A stretch of DNA of 64,000 nucleotides from Mercenaria mercenaria. Lineage: Eukaryota > Mollusca > Bivalvia > Venerida > Veneridae. The stretch spans positions 56,892,501 through 56,956,500 of the forward strand of contig NC_069361.1 of assembly GCF_021730395.1 (NCBI RefSeq). Reading direction: 5' to 3'. The notes under the pieces were generated by a model. That model had not been told where the DNA came from. It made no database searches and saw only the letters and a list, made by a program, of their open reading frames with translations. Positions 1 to 17,844 of this stretch are shown here, piece after piece. A program made the translations under genes and the position numbers. Position 1 is the stretch's first letter. Each line of letters starts with the position of its first letter.

Positions 1-127
1 ATATTGCAATAAATGCCTTTTATCAGCACGGAATTAAAAAGTCAACCAGCAATGTTCAATTAACACATGTACCGGAAACGCGAGTAGGACCACAGAACGC
101 TTTAGCGCCCCAAAATAGGAACCCTTA

Positions 128-533
128 CGTATGAGTTACTAAGTCCTACGTAGGAGATACTATGTCCTACGTAGGAGATACTAAGTCCTACGTAGGAGAT
201 ACTATGTCCTACGTAGGAGATATTAAGTACTACGTAGGAGATACTAAGTCCTACGTAGGAGATAATAACTCCTACGTAGTACTTAATATCTCCTACGTAG
301 GAGATACTAAGTCCTACGTAGGAGATACTAAGTACTACGTAGGAGATATTAAGTCCTACGTAGGAGATACTAAGTCCTACGTAGGAGATATTATGTCCTA
401 CGTAGGAGATATTAAGTACTACGTAGGTGATACTAAGTACTGCGTAGGAGATACTAAGTCCTACGTAGGAGATACTATGTCCTACGTAGGAGATACTAAC
501 TCCTACGTAGGAGATAGTAAGTCGTACGTAAGA
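128..533. repeat. Palindromic 21-bp minisatellite
   Basis: About 19 head-to-tail copies of a 21-bp unit made of the 10-bp perfect palindrome CCTACGTAGG plus a variable spacer such as AGATACTAAGT. Some units carry variants (TACTACGTAGG, CTGCGTAGG) and one junction near 270-295 is inverted. Because 21 is a multiple of three and the unit has no stop, both strands stay open and read as SYVGDTK-type repeats. I treat that as a by-product, not a gene. The dense palindromes could form cruciforms. Confidence 0.93.
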
Positions 534-544
534 TAAATTTAAAT

Positions 545-715
545 CTCTCTGCTGGCACCAGGACGCTTCCATACATTTTACTTGAAAAACTTCACGTGTT
601 GAATTTAAAAAATCGATCAACCGTGAAGTCAGTAGTCCCACAATAGCCGTTTTGCACGAAATTCACGTGCGCGTATAATTAACGATTTTTTGTGAACTTT
701 TACTGTCATTGGAAA
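545..715 (-). repeat. Inverted copy of the dispersed repeat hit by the LINE
   Basis: Read on the minus strand, this stretch matches the sequence at 2300-2435 joined to 8928-8960. Shared words include GACTTCACGGTTGATCGATT, then AACACGTGAAGTT against ACACGTTAAGTTC, and TTCAAGTAAAATGT against TTCAAGTGTAAATG. It is either one arm of a long inverted repeat or a second copy of a dispersed family. I cannot tell which. Confidence 0.7.
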
Positions 716-969
716 CATTGATGATTGACTCACTGGAAAAACAGCATAAAATTTAACAAGAAATATCTTTAAAAATGATGGTCGGCGAATTGTAATAAGG
801 AAAGAAGTTTATGAATTTTTCATCTAGCATTCATCTTTCATCTAACATTTTTCAAATTGCAAAACTAATCACCGCACTTACAATTTAAATGGTTCTATTT
901 TAATTTTACGCAAAGGTTTCGTAGGGTTGCAATTTTGTTTCGTTTATCCTTTTACGAATAATTACAGCA

Positions 970-1392
970 GTAGTTTGATGAAGATTCATGAAGCGAGGTC
1001 ATTAAACGTGTTTACATTTTTAGCTAAATTGGTCCCTATCCCCATTTGTAACAAAATAGCAGGAGACCTTACGATATTGTTACACATCGAGTTTGATAAA
1101 AATCCATTACATTTTAGTGGTTAATGCGAAGAAAGGCATATCTACTTTTAGCTGTAGTGGTCCCTAATAGGACCCAAGTTCCTATATAAATAAATTTGGA
1201 AGAGGACCTTATAATGATGCTCCGGACCAAGTATGACAAAGATCCACCAAGCTGTTCATGAGACGCTGTATAAAGGCATTTCTAGTTTTAGCTCTAGCAG
1301 CCCCTAAAAGGGGTCAAATGTCCCAGCTGAACAAAGTTGGCTGCGGGCCTAATAAAGATGCTACAAATCAAGTTTGATTAGAACACATGAGA
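970..1392. repeat. Three decayed tandem core repeats (~130-140 bp)
   Basis: Three diverged units run in tandem. Each has a TTTTAGCT...GGTCCCTA block (1016-1038, 1143-1168, 1282-1310) followed by an AGGACCTTA...ATGATGCT...CAAGTTTGAT-like block. No protein is encoded. The layout resembles the core of the ACAAGAG elements described further right, but no terminal hairpin or GACGGAC tract was found, so this is probably an old remnant. Confidence 0.6.
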
Positions 1393-2360
1393 AAAAAATC
1401 AATTAAAGGATTTTTTATTTATTATTTTTATTTATTTCTAAGATAGGCCAACTGATCCTGCTTTAACAAATGCATATTCGCTATTCATGAATCTTTGGAC
1501 AATGACGTCACACCTATAAAAAAGTGAAGGTCAAGCAAAACATACAATTGTAATTATTTCAATATTTTTGTTTCATAAGGAAAGTTTGACCGTAGTCATA
1601 TCACATAGATAAACTGTATGCAGCGTACCTTCATTTCAGTGTAATGAGATTCAGTCATTATATAGCATATATATAATAAACAGATTTCAACTGAGTTCAA
1701 TATTTGCATACCATACTAAAGAAAAATATTCATATATAATAAATCAGTTAAATAATTTATAACAAATATATCAAAGCAAACAAGTACTCATTTCAATATG
1801 CAATCTGAATAAGTCACAAAAGCAAGAAACCATTTCATATACAGACGACAATTGTAACAAGGAAAATCTTTTAAAAAGCACTTCTCTACATAAAAGACTC
1901 TTATCACACCCTTATTCATGTGATACGCAGACCGTATTCAGCTCTTTCTTTAATTTGACAGATGTTGGTATTTGAACAGGTTTTTATCATATTTATTAAA
2001 CTTACTTATCATTTTGAGATATATCAATATTCTTGCTAAATATACCGAGCCAAAGTAAGCTTTAAAACTGTGAACAGCGTCGTTTAGGATAAACGCTTTG
2101 TCTACATTTCACTCAGCGTAGCACAATCAACAGAGTGAAAGAAATTGACACTCTCGTCCAATCAGGCAGAGTGTTACATAAATCTTCCATTTTGATAAAT
2201 TATCTATAATGCGTTATCAAGTAGTTTGATTTGCAAACTGAAGTCACGTGGCATAGGAAAGGAAAACGAATTTAGACGGCGTTCGCCGAAAAAAAATGTT
2301 GTTGGTTGCATGGCACGACTGAATCAAATTCAGCGCGAGCGCGCAATTGTGATATTACAT
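1393..2360. other. AT-rich sequence without recognised genes
   Basis: I see no coding region, RNA gene or clear repeat here, only AT-rich sequence. The last 100 bases are richer in GC (GCGCGAGCGCGC at about 2333) and merge into the dispersed repeat that forms the LINE target. Confidence 0.6.
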
Positions 2361-2435
2361 GGTTATATTTTCGTGTGGGACTAATGACTTCACGGTTGAT
2401 CGATTATTTTTAAAATTTTAACACGTTAAGTTCAG
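2361..2435 (+). repeat. Left copy of the LINE target-site duplication
   Basis: This 66-75 bp block recurs at 8862-8927, directly after the LINE 3' end. Both begin GGTTATATTTTCGTGTGGGA and end ACACGTTAAGTTC. The left copy has about 9 extra bases (AAAATTTTA) before ACACG. A direct duplication at exactly the two ends of the LINE is best read as its target-site duplication. Confidence 0.85.
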
Positions 2436-4729
2436 AAAACAGATCACAAATTTCTTGAAAATTTAGATATTGTAAAGATTTCTGAGATAGAAACTAAAAT
2501 CGATAGAATGATGGACGAACACGATATATCACAAGTTAGAATAGACGACGTTGTATCCGATATTGCATTACTGTTTAATACATGTTCAGAAATTTCTTTT
2601 GGTAAAAGAAATGTAACAGTGCAACAACATAATAGAAATAATGCAAACAAATTCTGGTTCGATAGAAATTGTGAAAAAATGAGAAATGTATATCACAAAA
2701 CAAGAAAGATGTATAATAAATATAAAACGCAATATTACAAAGATATTTTAAAAAATGTAAGTAAACAATATGAAGGAACATTACGTAAAGCATACACATA
2801 TCACAACACGACTAAAGTTGAGAAACTTAGAAAATTGAAAACTAGCAATCCAAGGCAATATTGGAACATCATAAATACTAATAAACCGCAGACAAATACA
2901 ATGGCTTCACTCCAAGATTTTTATGATTTCTTTAAAAATATTAATGATACTATACCAGACTGTACTGACTCAGATCCTTTGCAAAGACCGTTAGACAATG
3001 AAGTTCATAACGAGGAGTTAAACGTTCCAATAACAGTTTCAGAAATAACCACTGCTATTAGAAGCTTAAAAAATAATAAATCACCTGGTATTGACTCAGT
3101 AGTAAATGAGCAAATAAAGAAGTCTCTTACTCTAATGATGCCCATCTATACAAAATTATTTAATATTATTTTTGATAGTGGTATAATACCCGAAAGTTGG
3201 ACAATAGGATCAATAAAACCCATCTATAAAAGTAAAGGAGACCCAAAGTTACTAGAAAACTATCGTCCGATTTCATTACTTAGCTGTCTTGGAAAACTTT
3301 TTACCTGTATTATAAATAATAGATTAAATAAATATGCAGAAAGTAGAAACTTGATATCAGAAACTCAGGCTGGGTTCAGAAAAAAATTTTCCACCGTGGA
3401 TAACATATTTATATTAAAAAGTTTAATTGATATTGTACAATCTGATAAGAAAAAATTATACTGTTGTTTCATAGATTTTAAGCAGGCCTTTGATTCTATA
3501 TGGCGCACTGGTTTGTGGATGAAACTGAAAAACGAAAACATAAATGGAAAATGTTTTAACTTAATTTACAATTTGTACCAAAATATAAAATCAAAAGTGA
3601 TAACTTCGGAAGGATCATCTCCATATTTCAATTGCCTCGTTGGGGTACGACAAGGTGAAAATTTATCGCCTTTTTTATTTTCTATTTTTCTTAACGATCT
3701 AGAGCTATTTTTAGATGAAAAAAATGTTAAAGGAGTTTCAAAACATTATTTTGTTGATGGTGCACGTACGTTTTTAAAAGTGTTTTTACTCCTCTATGCA
3801 GACGACACAATTATACTTAGTGATAGTGAACAGGACTTACAGCACGCATTAGATATATTTAAAGAATATTGTGATCAATGGAAGTTAAATATAAATATAA
3901 ATAAAACAAAAATTATGGTTTTTAGTAAAGGCAGAACAAAACATAACATTAAATTCAAAATCGGTAATAGTGACTTGGAGGTTGTCTCAGAATACAAATA
4001 CCTTGGGCTCTACTTTTTTAAATCGGGAAGTTTTTACAAAACAAAGCAAAAAATAGCAGAACAAGGTAATAAGGCAATGTTTGCATTGTTAAGGAAAATT
4101 AAAACCCTATCATTACCATACGACTTGCAAATTGAGCTTTTTGAAAAAACAGTTAAACCGGTATTACTTTATGGAAGTGAAATTTGGGGATTTGGCAACA
4201 TGGAAATATAAGAAAAAGTACAACTTAAATTTTATAAATATATTTTTAACTTAAAAAAGTCTACGCCCTCTTACATGATTAATGGGGAACTAGGAATAAC
4301 ACCATTAGACGTTGACATAAAAAACAGAGTCATTGCTTACTGGTCACGTGTAATCGAAAACATTGATAGTGATAAAACTACTAAATTAGCATCAAAAATA
4401 TATTCCATGGTCTATACACTTCATTCAGATAATTATTTAAAATCACAATGGCTAGAAAACATTAAGCAATACTTATGTCACCTAGGATTCTCCGGTATTT
4501 GGTATAGCCAAAGCTTTATAAATAGCAGGTGGCTAATTAAGTCCACTGGTCAAAAGTTAAGAGATACGTTTATACAAAAATGGATGTCAGATATAAATAA
4601 TACTTCTGCATCTAATATTTATAAATACTTAAAAACAGAATTTAAACAGAGTGCATATATTAACAAGCTTCCCACACATTTAGGTCAACGAATAATGGCA
4701 TTTATGACTCGAAACCACAATTTACCAAT
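2436..4729 (+). pseudogene. LINE ORF2 fragment: reverse transcriptase
   Basis: The frame is open from the truncation point; the first Met, at 2508, is internal and not a true start. It shows the usual RT blocks in order: SPGIDSVVNEQIK, ENYRPISLLSCLGKLF, AGFRKKFST, motif A CCFIDFKQAFDSIW, GVRQGENLSPFLFSIFLNDL and the catalytic YADDT (about 3799-3813), followed by KYLGLYFF in the thumb region. A single in-frame stop (TAA, 4209-4211) lies after GNMEI, and the same frame continues as EKVQLKFYKYIF up to the insertion in the sequence NHNLP. With only one nonsense codon the copy is fairly young. The enzyme is dead through truncation, the stop and the insertion. Confidence 0.88.
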
Positions 4730-6266
4730 GGCAGCATTCGCTGAGTTATCTTCCCACATGATTTGATAGGTGTCGCTACGGGCGAATAGGTCCTATCATG
4801 CGTATACTCTCGGCTTTTATCATAGTTAAACTCTTTTTCTTAACCTTTCATGCATTTGACAGCTGAATAAAAAAGTAATTAAAGTATTAAAAAAAATCTA
4901 ATCGTGTAATTTATCAATATAATCTATTTGGATAGCTGTTTCTTCTGTTTTTAACATAAAATTTAAAGCCTGGTAAAATTTGCATCATTTCAAAATGCTG
5001 GCTTGTAATATATAACTGAAATTATTATTGTAGCTTTAATTTAAGCGAGTCACATTTCCGTATAATTTATAAGCAAAGTGGGGCTAGCTATAGTAGCTAG
5101 TTGAAAAATATTGCTAAATATTACCCCTGAATGGAAGCTTTGTTTCAAATAGACAATGGTTTCTCTGGAAACATTTAGTTTGCATAAAATTGCCTATCCA
5201 TTGGCTGCATACTGATTGTTATCATAAAAATGTACATGCCATGTGTCCTGTTAACTCTAGGGGGTTCAAGAATATGTCCTTGAAGCAGACTTAACACTTC
5301 CTGCTCCCACTTAGGTGTTAAATATAGGTCAGATGTTAATGTAATGTGTATAATAAGTTCTCTTAATACATTGCAATTTGAAATAATGTCTAATATGTCT
5401 CACATTTGTTTTTATTTTTAAAGCTTCACAGATTTGTGGTATGTGTATTATAAATCCTGCGGGTGTTTTTATTAAATGTAGAGATTTATATTTTCACTTT
5501 ATGTGGGCAAGTTGCTGTGAACTGAATTGACTGAAAATTAAAGAGGCAGCATCATAAAATTAAATTAACACGTGGTATGTCAACTTGTCAATAGAGATCA
5601 TTTATGCTTCATGGATGATATTTTCATGAAATATATGAGAAAACACCTATAATAAATTAATTGGGCTGATGGAAAATTGAAGGGACATCTTATCACAAGA
5701 GTATAATTATATTCTAACATTTTAGAGTAATTATTATTATAATTTCTATATTATTCAAGATCTCATTGCATTAAACTGTGTATGCAGATCTTTCCGATTA
5801 ATTTGTAACTTTAGGAATATATACTGTCTAGTATACTGATCCTTATTCTAAGAATATAGTCTGAATACTTGTACAATGATAAAATGACTTTCCAAGGAGG
5901 CATTTCAATATTGAAAAATACTTTAAAGCTAAATAAAAGCATTTATTGTCACAATTAACAAACATAACAATCATACAGTCCATATATAAACTGACACACA
6001 GAAAATGCACTTTAAAACAGTTCTTACAGCTTGCCTCACAGAGTATCAATAAATATAAATAAAACTCTTTCCTCAATTGCTCAAGGGACAAACAGCTGAA
6101 TTTTGATAACATAATCGGATATTTTCCAAATCTACTAATATAGTCTGAAGTGACAGCGACTTTATAATGTAAATTATGTAAACAAAATTTTCTAGGACCT
6201 ATTCGCATGTAGCGCCACCTATACGCGCACCTGTTTAATCAGGGGAATTAACTGACCGATATCGCC
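4730..6266. mobile_element. Non-autonomous inverted-repeat DNA transposon inserted in the LINE
   Basis: This 1.54-kb block interrupts the LINE protein between NHNLP and IETGRW. Its two ends are imperfect inverted repeats of about 65-70 bp. The best part is ATAGGTGTCGCTACGGGCGA at about 4766-4785 against the complement of the sequence near 6195-6222, followed by AATAGGTCCT on both sides. The outer part (GGCAGCATTCGCTGAG against GGCGATATCGGTCAG in complement) is weaker. A possible 2-bp AT duplication flanks it. No transposase was recognised, and a 121-residue open stretch on - (5843-6208) has no familiar motif. The family is not assigned. Confidence 0.8.
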
Positions 6267-6267
6267 T

Positions 6268-6528
6268 ATTGAAACAGGTCGTTGGAGTAATATACCCTCA
6301 AATGATAGAAAATGTACAGTTTGCAATGATTTAGGTGATGAATATCATTTCTTCCTTGTATGTCCATTATTTAAAACAGAAAGAAAACAGTTAATAGATA
6401 GAAATATTTATACTAGACCTAACATGATAAAATTTATAGAACTACTTACGTCGCATAACTCCATAAAACTTAAAAAAGCTAGTTTATTTTGCAACATTAT
6501 TATAAAGCATTTCAAAAAGGCTAATTAG
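6268..6528 (+). pseudogene. LINE ORF2 C-terminus with CCHC knuckle, separated by the insertion
   Basis: The reading resumes as IETGRWSNIPSNDRKCTVC and continues to a TAG at 6526-6528. It contains a C-x2-C-x7-H-x4-C arrangement (CTVCNDLGDEYHFFLVC), typical of the C-terminal knuckle of Jockey/CR1-like LINEs. It follows logically on the part ending at 4729, which is how the edges of the inserted element were set. Confidence 0.8.
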
Positions 6529-6831
6529 CTAATCAATGTATGCAACCAATTTAACAGTAGTTACTTTATACTACTGACTCTATTTAGGTCCACTTATTTC
6601 ACCAAGTGCCAATCTAAGTATTCATGTCATTTAAAATACGTCAAGTTATATATGTCCCAATTACTACAGCTTAAAAGTGTACGTGTATAGTTACAAAAGA
6701 CTGATGAAAGTAAACTCTTTAAGTGTCCAAATGCAAATACAGATCATCTGATATATTTGAAAAAAAAAAAAAAAAAAAAAATTGATACGCCTCAATTTCT
6801 ATTATTGATAGTTTATCTTGTTTTGTTTGTT

Positions 6832-8028
6832 CCCAGTAGGCATTTGACGTCTGTTAGACGTCGTATAGACGTCAGACCCCGACGTCGGATTAACGTTGGA
6901 TTTTGGTTGGATTTGCAAACCGTTTAGACGTCAGATCCCGACGTTGGCTAGACGTCGCAATCCGACCATTTTCCAACCAAAATCTAACCACTTTCCAACC
7001 AAAATCTGACCAAATTTTCAACAGAATTTGAAATCAAACAAGTAATCAACACATGTATTTTATCATCTTTATTTCACATGATAGCGACTTAAGTCTAATA
7101 TCATAAATCCAAAAAAGGTAATCCAGTAATTGAAACTTTCAAGTTTAGTCATGTCTGCATGATTCTTCAACTCCGCTAAAATTCCCATCTGAAATGTATA
7201 GAATTTGACAGTTTCATCATTTCATAAAATTTGAAAACTTATACAAGTATGCTAGAGCTATTACTAAATAACATAATTGCTACGTGCAAAACAAACATGT
7301 TATATTTTAAATTCTAAAAGAATTCTCTATAACCTCATAAAATGTAATGAAGTTTTATGTTAAACGCAATTGATTTTTAAAGTAATAAACATAATGCATC
7401 AATTTTTGAAAGAATACGTAAAATTAAAAAGAATGACTATTAAACTAAGTACAACTTTCAAAAATCTGCTACTCACGTTGCGGATCCCTTTGTGTAAAGT
7501 ATTTATAAACTTGCTATCTTATCCCACAAATATCAAATTACCGGAAGACTTGTGTAAACCGATGCAGGCTTATCTCGCGGCGAAGGCATGACTAATAAAC
7601 AACATGTGTAGAAGAAGATTCTTAGGTGAATTTAGAATAATTTATACATGTGTATAGAATGCAATTTGTTCCTGAACAGTTTTAAATTGGTAAAATAAAA
7701 TCCGTTTCCGAAAATAGACAATCTCATGCGACATAACATAATTAATGATAATGTTTGATGTGCTAATGAACTATTATTTGTAAGCGTATGTTCAGGCATA
7801 ACTATCTTTAAACTATTATAGCAAAATTACACCAGTTAATTTCATAAATGAAAACATTTAAACAGACTTTCTATCCAACCTAATTCCAACGTCTCCAAGA
7901 CGTCTAAGTCTGACGTCTATTAGACGTCGTGGTTATGACGTTGGTTAGACGTTGGATTCAGGTCGCCGACGTCGCGACCAAAATCCAACGTCTAACCAAC
8001 GTCGGTACGACGTCAGGTGTTTACTGGG
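6832..8028. mobile_element. CCCAGTA...TACTGGG inverted-repeat element rich in GACGTC
   Basis: This is a 1197-bp element with ends CCCAGTAGGCATTTGACGTC and, on the other strand, CCCAGTAAACACCTGACGTC. Both sub-ends contain many GACGTC and GACGTTGG words (about 6845-7010 and 7885-8015). The interior is AT-rich with no transposase. The flanks share the 10-mer TTTGTTTGTT, a plausible target duplication, but the site is low-complexity. It sits in the 3' UTR of the LINE. Confidence 0.85.
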
Positions 8029-8379
8029 TTTGTTTGTTTGTCTTTTTTTTCTGTGTTTGTTTGTTATCTGTGTTTGTTTAAAACTTTTGACATGTATATT
8101 CATATATACATGTATTTGTAATGTGTAGTATATTGTTTTTGTACATAACCATATAAATCTGTAAATTTTGTATATAGAGCAAACTTAAATTTGACGCGTT
8201 TTGCAGGTCTAATTTCATTTTCGCTTTCGGTATTAGGCTTGCCTTTTCATTAAGGTGTTAAATAAATGATATCTCTCTCCATTAAAAGTTCACAATATAT
8301 TCCATATTTAAAACTCTACAGTTTCTAACCATTAATCAGTATTGTGAAAAACACAAACTGTTATAAAAACTCATCTGAT

Positions 8380-8665
8380 GTTTCCTTTAATCATATTTAT
8401 AAAAGTAATTTTCACTGATACTGTTCTCTTGCAACATGTTTTCTTTAATCATACTTATTACAGTAATTTTCATTGCTACTGTTCTCCAGTAACATGTTTC
8501 CTTTAATCATACTGAACAGTACCTTTCATTGCTACTGTTCTCCAGCAACATGTTTCCTTTAATCATACTTATAACAGTAATGTTCATTGCTACTGTTCTC
8601 CAGCAATATGTTTCCTTTAATCATACTGAACAGTAATTTTCATTGCTACTGTTCTCCAGTAACTG
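8380..8665 (+). repeat. Tandem repeat (~60 bp) in the LINE 3' UTR
   Basis: About five units contain TTTCCTTTAATCATACT, then CAGTAATTTTCATTGCTACT and GTTCTCCAGCAACATG, with length variants. It lies between the second inserted element and the LINE 3' end, so it is either part of the LINE 3' UTR or expanded there later. Confidence 0.8.
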
Positions 8666-8861
8666 TTATACATGTAGTTTAAAATTTTCATTTATTACTC
8701 ATTATACATGTATTATCGAATTAGAGTTAAAAAAATTATGGAAGACAATAACAATGGCCGTTTTCCAATGTGTCACTGTTTGTTAAATGTATGTATTTGT
8801 ATATATTATATGCTGTTAATGCTGCCCACATAAGTGGGACTTAACATTTGCTTGAATAAAC

Positions 8862-8927
8862 TTGGTTATATTTTCGTGTGGGACTAATGACTTCACGGTT
8901 GATCGATTATTTTTACACGTTAAGTTC
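8862..8927 (+). repeat. Right copy of the LINE target-site duplication
   Basis: This is the direct repeat of 2361-2435, placed immediately after the AATAAACTT tail of the LINE. The sequence then continues (TTCAAGTGTAAATG) as the interrupted dispersed repeat whose inverted copy lies at 545-715. Confidence 0.85.
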
Positions 8928-9000
8928 TTCAAGTGTAAATGTGGTATGAAGAAAACAAGTCATTTATAAAATTAAGTGTTTTAAAATACCCGAGTTATAC

Positions 9001-9094
9001 ATCTGGATAGTTTCTTTTGCTGTTCAGTATACATCTGGATAGTTTCTTTTGCTGTTCAGTATATATCTGGATAGTTTCTTTTGCTGTTCAGTAT
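9001..9094 (+). repeat. 32-bp tandem repeat, three copies
   Basis: Three near-identical units contain CATCTGGATAGTTTCTTTTG followed by CTGTTCAGTATA. They lie about 125 bp upstream of the start codon of the decarboxylase gene, so they may be in its promoter or 5' UTR. Any regulatory role is speculation. Confidence 0.9.
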
Positions 9095-9218
9095 ATACTG
9101 ACGGTGATATTTGTGTAACTGATTGAACATAATATTACGGTAAGACCGTTTGCTATCGGCGAACATATACGCACTTGAAAAATGTGTGTAAAATTTTGAA
9201 TTACTTCGTGTTATCAGT

Positions 9219-15799
<6,581 letters not shown>

Positions 15800-16099
15800 A
15801 GTCCAACCCCACTGAGCTGTTAACAGACATTTAAAATCAAAGTACTTCAAATCTGCAAAAGGTCACAGGCAGATCGGTGGTAAAATACAACATGAAACCA
15901 TCAGTGGAACATGTCAGACAATACAGAAATAAGATGACTTTCACACTGAAACTGTACTGAAATATATTTCACATTGAAACTGTATTGAAATATATTTCAC
16001 ATTGAAATACAACTGAAGTTCTGTTTCATATTGAAAAGTAACAAATTAAATGAGGAAACAGTGCTAGAAAGTTTATGATCTTGGTTGAAATGTTTTAAA

Positions 16100-16760
16100 A
16101 TCTAGTCTCAAGATATTTTCTTTAGTCGGTCTGTTTGTTTGTCATGGCTTTAACTGGTGTATGTTTTATGCCATTTTCGAGTTTTTGTAACAGGTAAGTA
16201 ACCTTAGTAGTAAGAGTTCCTTGATTATTCCTACACTTAATTAATCTGGAGGTGGACAAGTTTCACTTCTTCAAAATAAATTACTAGAGAACTTTTGTCT
16301 TGATCTTGGATTAGATTGTGCAGGCAGAATGTGTTATGATTAAAAGCTGAGAAATTGATATCTGAGTGCTTCAATTACCAAACAGTATTTTTTACAAATT
16401 TGATTACAGTGTTTTTGATATAAAACCTGATTTTTTATTAATTTTATTGCCTAGGTCCTTTGTTTAAAATAAAGGTCTAGGGTAATCATGTGATCATTTT
16501 GAGCAGGATATCTAATTTTAAAGGTTTTCATGTGCTTAAGTCTGCCATATAACAAAACTAATGAAACCTCTTCAACATTTAAATTACCAAGCTTTATTTA
16601 CAATAACAGGCATTTGATCAATGAAACAACAAAATACAATCATTTCTTGAACAGTTCATGTACAAACAAAATACATAGCTACATGTAAGTATACAATAAT
16701 GGCAAGATTGTAACAAAAAATGGTAATTTGAGATGTAACTATCTATGTAACAGCCCGACA
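16100..16760. other. Decarboxylase 3' flank, no gene seen
   Basis: AT-rich sequence after the decarboxylase. It includes the two candidate AATAAA signals. Nothing else could be supported. Confidence 0.6.
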
Positions 16761-17058
16761 AACTAGAACTGCCACAGGAGTGACGAATAATACCCCGACA
16801 ATACGGCCTTGTCACAGAAGTATGGCAAATTTTAAGTTGGAAAGGGGCCATTACTACGTCAAAAATGGTGGTTTGTAGGCAAAGTCAAAACTTGACCTGT
16901 ATTTTGTGATGTTACACCTGTGTACCAAAATTTATTTAAATCTGTCAAGCCTTTCATCAGTTATTGTCTGGAAACCATGAAAACCAACCGACCGACAGAC
17001 TGACCAACCGACAAGCCCACTCCTATATACCCACCAAGCTTTGTTTGTGGGGGTATAA
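16761..17058 (+). mobile_element. HINE-like element B (short, decayed)
   Basis: It starts ACTAGAACTGCCACAGGA, a worn form of ACAAGAGCTGCCAC, with 5' arm ATACCCCGAC. It contains GTCAAAACTTGACC and AATTTATTTAAATCTGTCAA and a GACCGACAGACTGACC tract. It ends in the hairpin TATACCCACCAAG...GTGGGGGTATAA. The 5' arm matches the complement of the 3' hairpin apart from point differences. Confidence 0.7.
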
Positions 17059-17844
17059 TTAATGTGCATTGTGTCAGGAAATTAAGGTAACCCTTGATGA
17101 TTTGGGCTTTACAGTGCAACTCACAGGAAGAGTAACACTGTAGACAACATCACCATTCATTTCTAAGCCATAAAATTGTATTTTGTAGAAGTGGACATTA
17201 ATTTTACGGTAAATGGTAATTTTTCTTATCACAGTAAGTCTCTCATTTAACTTATGTTTGAAGAACTTTTGACTTTATTTCTGATTAAAAATACTGGTAA
17301 AGTCAACACCAATAGGCTCAAAAGTGTCAAAAACAAGACAGAATAATATCAGAATCTTGTACAATAATGACTGAAGGTTGGATATGAGAAGTAAATTTTA
17401 AGTTATCAGACATAAAAGCCTCTGTTAAGTGTTCCAAGCACAGAGGTTCCAGATTACAAGCGTATTTTATAGCCATCTATAACCACCTGATATAAAAATA
17501 CCTGCATAACTAAATCTGATTATTAAACAGAAATCATATGACTTGGAAAATAACTTACATAAGAATATTATATGAATATTTCCAAAGAAAACAAAACAAA
17601 CTTTCACAGTAACTGTTAAATAATACTGTGATAGTCTTACTACAAAGACAGAATTGTAGGCAAAAATAACTATATAACTGTCAAACAACTTACTGGTCCG
17701 AATACACTATCATCATACAGTATACAGTTACGAGATTAAATGTAACAGTGAGATTCAAACAAATGACAATAAGTTTTTCTGCTAACAAAATAAAATAATA
17801 AATGCATCAGAGGGCTAAATTGCACAATAAAAGCACTTATAAGA
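17059..17844. other. AT-rich intergenic stretch
   Basis: No gene, RNA or clear repeat recognised in about 790 bases. Confidence 0.55.

Larger units (their letters stand above)
2436..8861 (+). mobile_element. 5'-truncated non-LTR retrotransposon (LINE) carrying two DNA-transposon insertions
   Basis: This is one LINE copy. Its left end is a truncated ORF2. The open frame then encodes the reverse transcriptase, is interrupted at 4730-6266 by an inverted-repeat element, and resumes at 6268-6528. The 3' UTR is interrupted again at 6832-8028 and carries a tandem repeat at 8380-8665. The element ends at a CTTGAATAAACTT tail, and the flanking duplication begins at 8862. No endonuclease domain is present, consistent with 5' truncation during reverse transcription. 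The clade is not fixed: the RT plus C-terminal CCHC knuckle suits the Jockey/CR1-like group. Confidence 0.88.

Noticed and set aside
102-641. Open frames of 179 (-) and 124 (+) residues with SYVGDTK-type repeats
   Set aside because: They follow from a 21-bp repeat that has no stop on either strand. Both strands are open over the same array, which a real gene would not show.
5843-6208. A 121-residue open frame on - as a transposase
   Set aside because: No catalytic motif, odd composition, and it runs into the terminal inverted repeat of the element.
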